Source: Deinococcus yavapaiensis KR-236
Lineage (GTDB): Bacteria; Deinococcota; Deinococci; Deinococcales; Deinococcaceae
Direction: 5' to 3'
Assembly (NCBI RefSeq): GCF_003217515.1
Contig: NZ_QJSX01000001.1
Coordinates: 124,001 to 188,000 of the forward strand
DNA length: 64,000 nt
Shown here: piece by piece, positions 59,532 to 64,000 of the stretch
Layout: every line of letters starts with the position of its first letter
How positions within the stretch are numbered: position 1 is the first letter of the stretch
Notes under the pieces: model-generated
The model's input: only the letters and a program-made list of their open reading frames with translations
What the model was told of the DNA's origin: nothing
The model's database searches: none
Made by a program: the position numbers and the translations under genes

Positions 59532-59537
59532 AGTGTA
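59532..59537 (-). promoter_or_regulatory. -10 box of c-di-AMP receptor gene, leaderless type
   Basis: TACACT on the minus strand, 6 nt before the ATG at 59525. Confidence 0.55.
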
Positions 59538-59555
59538 ACAGGAGAGCGAGAAGAA

Positions 59556-59580
59556 GGGCGACCTCTCGAGAAGGTCGCCC
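59556..59580 (-). terminator. Terminator of the TPR-SPOR-rex-lipoprotein operon
   Basis: 9-bp stem GGGCGACCT/AGGTCGCCC with a 7-nt loop, 18 nt past the lipoprotein stop, followed by TTCTTCTC on the minus strand. Confidence 0.7.
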
Positions 59581-59597
59581 GATCATGACCAAAAATC

Positions 59598-60194
59598 TTA
59601 CTCGTCGCCTGCCTTGATTCCTCTCGCCACGATGTTCGACACTTTGATTTCGAAGGGAGCGCCGGAAGACGACACGCCGAGGAACGTGATGTCGAGAGAA
59701 CGGCTGACGGAGCGGTCGTTCGCGACGACCAAATTGCCGAGCCCGCTCGCGAGGCCGAGGTCGATGGGCGCCGACGGAAGCCCGTTGGCAGGACGCGTCG
59801 AGGCGTCGGTGATCGGGCACGACTGGGTCGCGTTCACGCCCGTGCACGTGAAGCCCGAGGGAACGAAGACGTTTTGCTTGAGAACCGTCGTCGGGGGATC
59901 TTGCGTGACGTCGTCGCCGTCGACGACGTCACGATCGATGCGGTAGCCGGTGATGTACCCGCCTTGCGAGCCGGGCCGAGCCGAGAACACGAACGTCGCG
60001 GGTCCCGCGTCGCCAATCGTCCACGTCGTCTTCTCGGGAGCCGTCTCCGTGGCGGGCGTGACGGTTTTCGTGGCGACTTGCGTGGCAGTCGCGTCCGTGG
60101 TCGAGACGCCGACATTGACGTTCGGTTGAAGTTGGTACTGACCGCAACTGGCCAATAGGGCCGTCAAGCCGACGGCAGCGACGAAATTCTTCAT
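59598..60194 (-). CDS. Hypothetical lipoprotein, 198 aa
   Basis: Lipoprotein signal ending LLASCG (Cys17), then a Thr-rich linker (about 25-55) and a beta-rich domain with two cysteines (FTCTGV and QSCPIT) that could form a disulfide. No family recognised. The ATG overlaps the rex stop (ATGA) and has GGAGG at the right distance inside rex, so the two are coupled. Last gene of the operon. Its envelope location fits the SPOR and TPR partners. Confidence 0.8.
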   Translation of the reverse strand: MKNFVAAVGLTALLASCGQYQLQPNVNVGVSTTDATATQVATKTVTPATETAPEKTTWTIGDAGPATFVFSARPGSQGGYITGYRIDRDVVDGDDVTQDPPTTVLKQNVFVPSGFTCTGVNATQSCPITDASTRPANGLPSAPIDLGLASGLGNLVVANDRSVSRSLDITFLGVSSSGAPFEIKVSNIVARGIKAGDE

Positions 60195-60931
60195 AAGGTA
60201 TCCTCCATCTCGAGTTTCAGGTGAGGGTTCAGGATGTAAAAGGCGAGGCGCTTCATGCCCGCGAGGAAATCCACGTTCTCGACGATCACGCCTTGCCATT
60301 CGTCGCTGACGTCCGCGCCGCCTTCGCGCTCGATTGTGCGCGGCGCGATGACGACCGGCGCGAAGTTCAAAATGCCTTTGATTCCCGCGTTGACGAGGGC
60401 TTGCGCGGCGTCCTGCGCTTTTTCGGGCGGCACGGCGAGAAAGCCCATGTCGACGCGGCGACGCTTGCCGTCGACCGGACTGGGCTGCGGATCGCTCTCG
60501 GCGAACTCGCGCACGAAATCTTGCAACTCGTCGAGGTGACGCACCTTGAGGCCGCGCACGTCCTTATCGACGATTCCTTCGGCGACATCGAAAAGTCCGA
60601 CGTAGTTGAACGCGTAATCGGACGCGCCCGGGTAGTTGGCGATGGCCTCGCCGAGACGACCGATGCCGAGGATGACGACGTTCCAAGCTTGCGTGAGCCC
60701 GAGAACGCGCATGAGCTCTCGGCGCAAAAGCTTGACGGTATACCCCATGCCGCGTGTGCCGAAGCGTCCGAAGTACGCCAGGTCCTTTCGAACTTGAAAG
60801 GCGGTGTTGCCCGAGCGTTCGGCGAGTTCCGTGCTGGAAGTGCTGGCTTTGTGCTCCGCCTCCATCGCCTCGAGAATGCGAAGGTACGTGACGAGGCGGG
60901 AGATGGTCGCGCTCGGAATTCCTGACGTCAT
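60191..60931 (-). CDS. rex: Rex, NADH/NAD+-sensing repressor
   Basis: 246 aa, somewhat longer than the usual 210 because of an insert near the central part. Winged-helix DNA-binding domain (about 1-85: IPSATISRLVTYLRILEAME, QVRKDLAYFGRFGTRGMGY) and Rossmann domain VVILGIGRLGEAIANYPG. Rex releases DNA when NADH rises and controls fermentation and respiration genes. Its ATG directly follows the SPOR-gene TAA. It is unusual to find it inside an envelope-protein operon. Targets, including its own operon, are unknown. Confidence 0.93.
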   Translation of the reverse strand: MTSGIPSATISRLVTYLRILEAMEAEHKASTSSTELAERSGNTAFQVRKDLAYFGRFGTRGMGYTVKLLRRELMRVLGLTQAWNVVILGIGRLGEAIANYPGASDYAFNYVGLFDVAEGIVDKDVRGLKVRHLDELQDFVREFAESDPQPSPVDGKRRRVDMGFLAVPPEKAQDAAQALVNAGIKGILNFAPVVIAPRTIEREGGADVSDEWQGVIVENVDFLAGMKRLAFYILNPHLKLEMEDTL

Positions 60932-62272
60932 TTAGCGCACCCTGAAGAACTCGACGCCCGATTCCTGCAAGCGGCGCTCGGCCGCGAGAAGGTCGGGGCC
61001 GTTGAAAGGCCCGACGAGCACGCGAGCGCGCACGTTCGGAGGAGCGTTCACGGTCGGCGAGAAGCCGAGGTCACGCAAGCGATTCACGAGTGGGGTCGCG
61101 TTCTCCTGACGATCGAAAGCCCCGACTTGCAAATACGTCGGACCGCTGGGAGCGGGCGAGGAAGTCGCGGAAGGAGTCGAGGACGCGGGCGAAGCGCCGG
61201 AGGTCGAAGGCTCGGCCGAGGCCTCGGAGGCCGTGGTCGACGCGGGCGCGGGGGAAGCAGACGAGTCGTTCGTGGCCGTCGACGCGGGCGGCGGCGTGGA
61301 GCCTGCCACGGGCGCGTACACGGCGATGTTCGAGTACGCGCGCCGCACGTCGGCGGCGGCGCGCGCCGCGGTGCCCGCGTCGGCGAAAGGACCGATCTGC
61401 GCGACCACGCCGCTGGAAACGGGAATGAAGTGAACGGTGTATCCGAGGGCGGCGATGGCCTTCGTGCGTTCGGCGGCCATCGCCTCGTTGGAAAAGACTC
61501 CCGCCGTGATTCGGTACTCGGAGCGCAGCGGCGTGCCGACGCGGCTCGTGGGCACCGCGCCGCCCGCTGCCGGAGTCGCGACCGGAGTCGCAGCCGGGGC
61601 GGCGGGCGCTTCAGGCGTTTCGGTCTTCTCCGAGGAATCGGCCGGCAGAGGCACCACGGCTTCGGGCGTCGCGGTCGACTCGTCGGGCTTGGGTTGCGCC
61701 GTCGCGGTCGACTCGGTCGGCTTGGGTTCGGGCGCGGGCGTCGCCGACTCGGTGGGCTTGGCTTCGGGGGTCGGGGGCAACGCCGCGGGTTCGTCCGAGG
61801 TTTCGCTTCGATCGGCGACCGCGCCTTGAGCCGGGATGGTGGGAACTTCGGTCGTCGCCTGAGGAGTCGACGGCTCGGCCGTCGTCTGGGTCGTCTGCGT
61901 CGGCGCGGCCGAGGTCGCCTCGGGCGCGTTCGTCGGAGTCGACGAGGTGGTCTCAGTCGTCTCGGTCGTCGCGGCGGCTTCCGTGTCGCTCGGTGCGGCC
62001 AAAGGCGGCGCTTCCGTGCTGGGCGAGTCCGTGGCCGCCGGAGACGAATCGGGCGCCGCAGGAATGGCGGCGGATTCGGTCGTCGCCGGAGTCTCCGCCG
62101 GGACCGACTCGGTGGTCGGCTCCGTCGCGGGCGTAGCGGACGCGGTCGCGGTGGGCCTCGACGCTTCGGTGTTCGACCGACTGCCGAGCAGCACGACGCC
62201 GAATCCGGCGAGCAGCGCAAGAATCAGCAGTGAAATGACGAGATCGGGCCAATGTCGGCGCAGGAACGTCAA
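60932..62272 (-). CDS. SPOR-domain membrane protein
   Basis: 446 aa. A short cytoplasmic part, one membrane helix (about 10-28, DLVISLLILALLAGFGVVLL) and a long Ala/Thr/Pro/Ser/Glu-rich linker. The first SPOR domain is at about 255-330 (YRITAGVFSNEAMAAERTKA), a second low-complexity linker follows, and the second SPOR is at about 375-446 (YLQVGAFDRQENATPLVNRL). SPOR domains bind denuded septal peptidoglycan, so a role at the division site is likely. TTG start with GAGGAG upstream, overlapping the TPR stop. Confidence 0.88.
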   Translation of the reverse strand: MTFLRRHWPDLVISLLILALLAGFGVVLLGSRSNTEASRPTATASATPATEPTTESVPAETPATTESAAIPAAPDSSPAATDSPSTEAPPLAAPSDTEAAATTETTETTSSTPTNAPEATSAAPTQTTQTTAEPSTPQATTEVPTIPAQGAVADRSETSDEPAALPPTPEAKPTESATPAPEPKPTESTATAQPKPDESTATPEAVVPLPADSSEKTETPEAPAAPAATPVATPAAGGAVPTSRVGTPLRSEYRITAGVFSNEAMAAERTKAIAALGYTVHFIPVSSGVVAQIGPFADAGTAARAAADVRRAYSNIAVYAPVAGSTPPPASTATNDSSASPAPASTTASEASAEPSTSGASPASSTPSATSSPAPSGPTYLQVGAFDRQENATPLVNRLRDLGFSPTVNAPPNVRARVLVGPFNGPDLLAAERRLQESGVEFFRVR

Positions 62273-63846
62273 CGCAGTTCTCCTCTGGCTTTCTGGTATC
62301 CGAGGTCCGCGGACGCCTGGAAGGCCGCACGGGCGTCCGTCGTGCGGCCTTGCGCGCGAATCGCCCATCCGAGGTTGTACCAAGCTTCGGCGTTCTTCGG
62401 ATCGTCGGTCACGACGCCGCGCAGGGTCGCCTCTGCTTGCGGGTATTGACCGGCGGCGAGTTGCGCGGCTCCGAGGTTAGAGCGGTTCACGAGGTTCGGC
62501 GCTGTGTTCACGCTGATCTGAAAGGCCGCGACGGCGTCGTTGAAGTTCTTCAAGGCGAATTCGCTGAGGCCCAGCCAAAGCATGGATTCCGCGTCCACCT
62601 TCGTCTGCACGGCCGACATGAGGTCGTCGCGCGCGGACGCGAAACGCCCCAAGCGATACGCGGCGACGCCCGACACGAAATTCGCGCGCGCGACGAGCGC
62701 GGCGTCCTTCGCGCCGATTCGGGCGAGTTGGGCGTTGACGAACGCGTCGCTGAATTGCCCGGCGGCGAGTTGTACGGTCGCGAGGTTGAGGCGATAAGAG
62801 ACGTTCTTGTCGTCGGCCTTGACGGCGCCTTGCCAAGCGGCGAGCGCTCCCTTGATGTCGCCGTTGGCGAAGGTCAGTTCGCCGAGGCGCGTCCAAGCGT
62901 CGGAGTTCTTCGCATCGAGTTGCGCGGCCGCCTGGAGAGACGAAACCGCGTCCGCCGTTTGCTTCAACGTCAATTGCAAGGCGGCGCGGCGAACGAACAG
63001 GCGCGCGCGGCTCGCGTCCGGCAAGGCGGGTACGATCGCTTTGTTGAGCTCGCGAAGCGCGCGGTCGGGGAGGCCTTGGGCTTCGAAGATGTCGGCGATC
63101 AGGAAGCCGGCGGCCTCGTTGGCGGGCGTGCGGCGCAAGGCTTCGAACACGAGCGGCAAGGCGTCCTCGCCTTTGCCGGAGCGGAAGGTCGCCGTGGCGA
63201 GCGCGAGGCGGACGTCGTTGTCGTCGGGCGTCAACGCGAGTTGCTCGGCGAGGGTGCTGGCGAGGCCCACGAAGTCGCCCCGCCGATTCTGCTCGCCCGC
63301 GACGGCGCGCAGAATCGGCACGACGGCGTCGTTCGAGGCTTTACCGCGCGCGAGATCCAGGGCGCTTCGGTAGTTCTTAAGCGCCTCGTCGTATTGCCCG
63401 GCGCGCTGTTCCACGACGCCGAGGTTGAAGTACCCTTCGAAGCGGCTGGGGTCGAGGCGGATGAGTTGATTGAACTCGAAGCGGGCGCCGGGCAGATCGT
63501 TCAAGGCGTACAGCGTCAAGCCGAGCCCGAAGTGCGCTTCGGAAGAGTCGTAACGCAGGGCGACGAGTTGCTCGAACAGTGCGCGAGCAGAACGGTAGTC
63601 CTTGGCGGACAACGCCGCTTGCGCCCGCGTCAGCAGCGCTTGCTGCTCCGACGTCAAAGGTGCGGCGGCTTGTTGAGAAGCGGAGGCGGGCGGCGTTTGA
63701 GGCGCGGTTTGCGCGAAGGCATGTCCGAAAATGAAAGTGCCCGCGACGAGCAGCGACGTGACAAGAACGTGAGCGTGAAGTCGACGCGCAGGCGGGCCTT
63801 CTCCAAGCTGCCGCGAATCCGTGCGTGCGAGAAGTTTCTGAGACAC
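62269..63846 (-). CDS. Exported TPR-repeat protein
   Basis: 525 aa. N-terminal export signal (hydrophobic about 27-43, ending FGHAFAQ), Gln/Ala-rich linker, then about 11-12 tetratricopeptide repeats from residue 65 to the end (SSEAHFGLGLTLYALNDLPG, AEAWYNLGWAIRAQGRTTDA and others). A protein-protein scaffold on the outer face of the membrane. I chose GTG 63846 because GGAGG lies 5 nt upstream. First gene of the operon with SPOR, rex and lipoprotein. Confidence 0.87.
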   Translation of the reverse strand: MSQKLLARTDSRQLGEGPPARRLHAHVLVTSLLVAGTFIFGHAFAQTAPQTPPASASQQAAAPLTSEQQALLTRAQAALSAKDYRSARALFEQLVALRYDSSEAHFGLGLTLYALNDLPGARFEFNQLIRLDPSRFEGYFNLGVVEQRAGQYDEALKNYRSALDLARGKASNDAVVPILRAVAGEQNRRGDFVGLASTLAEQLALTPDDNDVRLALATATFRSGKGEDALPLVFEALRRTPANEAAGFLIADIFEAQGLPDRALRELNKAIVPALPDASRARLFVRRAALQLTLKQTADAVSSLQAAAQLDAKNSDAWTRLGELTFANGDIKGALAAWQGAVKADDKNVSYRLNLATVQLAAGQFSDAFVNAQLARIGAKDAALVARANFVSGVAAYRLGRFASARDDLMSAVQTKVDAESMLWLGLSEFALKNFNDAVAAFQISVNTAPNLVNRSNLGAAQLAAGQYPQAEATLRGVVTDDPKNAEAWYNLGWAIRAQGRTTDARAAFQASADLGYQKARGELR

Positions 63847-63912
63847 TTGCTCCTCCTCGGGGAATATCGTGGCCCATGGTAGCACGCTTCACTTCTCTCA
63901 CGAATGAAAAAA

Positions 63913-63947
63913 GCGACGTGGCGCGCATCGGTAGCGCGCCACGTCGC
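63913..63947 (-). terminator. Intrinsic terminator of a gene entering from the right
   Basis: Perfect 14-bp stem GCGACGTGGCGCGC and complement with a 7-nt loop, followed on the minus strand by TTTTTT. It lies upstream of the TPR gene, so it ends a minus-strand transcript from beyond 64000. Confidence 0.8.
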
Positions 63948-63960
63948 GGTCGTGAGGGGG

Positions 63961-64000
63961 TTATAGCAGTGCAATCAACGAGGCGTCGGGTCGATTGAGC
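63961..64000 (-). CDS. Possible C-terminal end of an unknown gene (cut by window edge)
   Basis: A minus-strand frame open from the right edge ends LNRPDASLIALL and a TAA at 63961-63963, 14 nt before a strong intrinsic terminator. The position fits a real gene end, but 12 codons are too few to prove coding or name a product. Confidence 0.35.
   Translation of the reverse strand, partial: LNRPDASLIALL

Noticed and set aside
1..64000. Full-match Deinococcus radiation-response motif (17-bp palindrome TTATGTCATTGACATAA type), CRISPR arrays, insertion sequences, rRNA and tRNA
   Set aside because: Looked for on both strands by eye; no convincing instance found, only the partial match upstream of lexA.

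Overview
The window is a G+C-rich bacterial chromosome segment, densely packed on both strands, with frequent GTG and TTG starts. Gene content and promoter style point to the genus Deinococcus. The main reasons are a lexA-imuY-(small gene)-dnaE2 mutagenesis cassette, a pyrRBC cluster with a Thermus-style PyrR leader, and many genes whose -10 element (TAnnnT) lies only 5-8 nt before the start codon, the hallmark of leaderless transcription in this group. I see no rRNA, tRNA, CRISPR array, insertion sequence or prophage. This looks like core chromosome.

Layout. 1-5.1 kb: the end of a histidine kinase, then carbohydrate genes (PfkB sugar kinase, HAD phosphatase, two short-chain dehydrogenases, a family-1-like glycoside hydrolase). 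5.4-10.9 kb: SOS mutagenesis cassette lexA, imuY, a 91-aa DUF6504-like gene and dnaE2. 10.9-12.6 kb: mtnN with a cidA/cidB-like membrane pair. 12.6-15.2 kb: a PAS/GAF histidine kinase that overlaps cidB tail to tail. 15.4-19.5 kb: MATE exporter, amidase and a Cys/Met PLP enzyme. 19.6-21.6 kb: a NarL-type two-component pair. 21.7-26.9 kb, minus strand: dgoD-dgoK-dgoA (De Ley-Doudoroff galactonate pathway) running into clpS-clpA. 27-29.5 kb: small hypothetical and membrane proteins, one probably frameshifted gene, and an Rrf2 regulator. 29.6-33.6 kb: pyrD facing pyrR-pyrB-pyrC, with a PyrR-binding leader. 33.7-35.4 kb: Hsp20, glutaminyl cyclase and a LapA-like protein. 35.4-39.7 kb: recJ, small membrane and TPR-like genes, an excisionase-type HTH gene and DUF554. 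39.8-44 kb: gatC, serS, an rRNA m5C methyltransferase and leucyl aminopeptidase. 44-51.5 kb: HAD phosphatase, enoyl-CoA hydratase, exported FAD oxidoreductase, exported alpha/beta hydrolase, M20 peptidase and tyrA. 51.5-59.5 kb: two GNAT acetyltransferases, a DUF11/beta-propeller lipoprotein, malQ, a 2-hydroxyacid dehydrogenase, an RqcH-like NFACT protein and a c-di-AMP receptor. 59.6-63.8 kb: one operon of TPR protein, SPOR protein, Rex and a lipoprotein.

Genes that work together. LexA, ImuY and DnaE2 form a damage-inducible translesion module. The PyrR leader should adjust pyrimidine synthesis to UMP/UTP level. DgoD, DgoK and DgoA convert galactonate to pyruvate and glyceraldehyde-3-phosphate. 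ClpS delivers N-degron substrates to ClpA. The TPR-SPOR-Rex-lipoprotein operon places a NADH/NAD sensor among envelope proteins.

Most interesting observations: a 27-codon leader ORF that spans an intrinsic terminator downstream of a PyrR box and whose stop overlaps the pyrR start; the compact mutasome operon with apparently inactivated ImuY and PHP active sites; and the pervasive leaderless promoter pattern.
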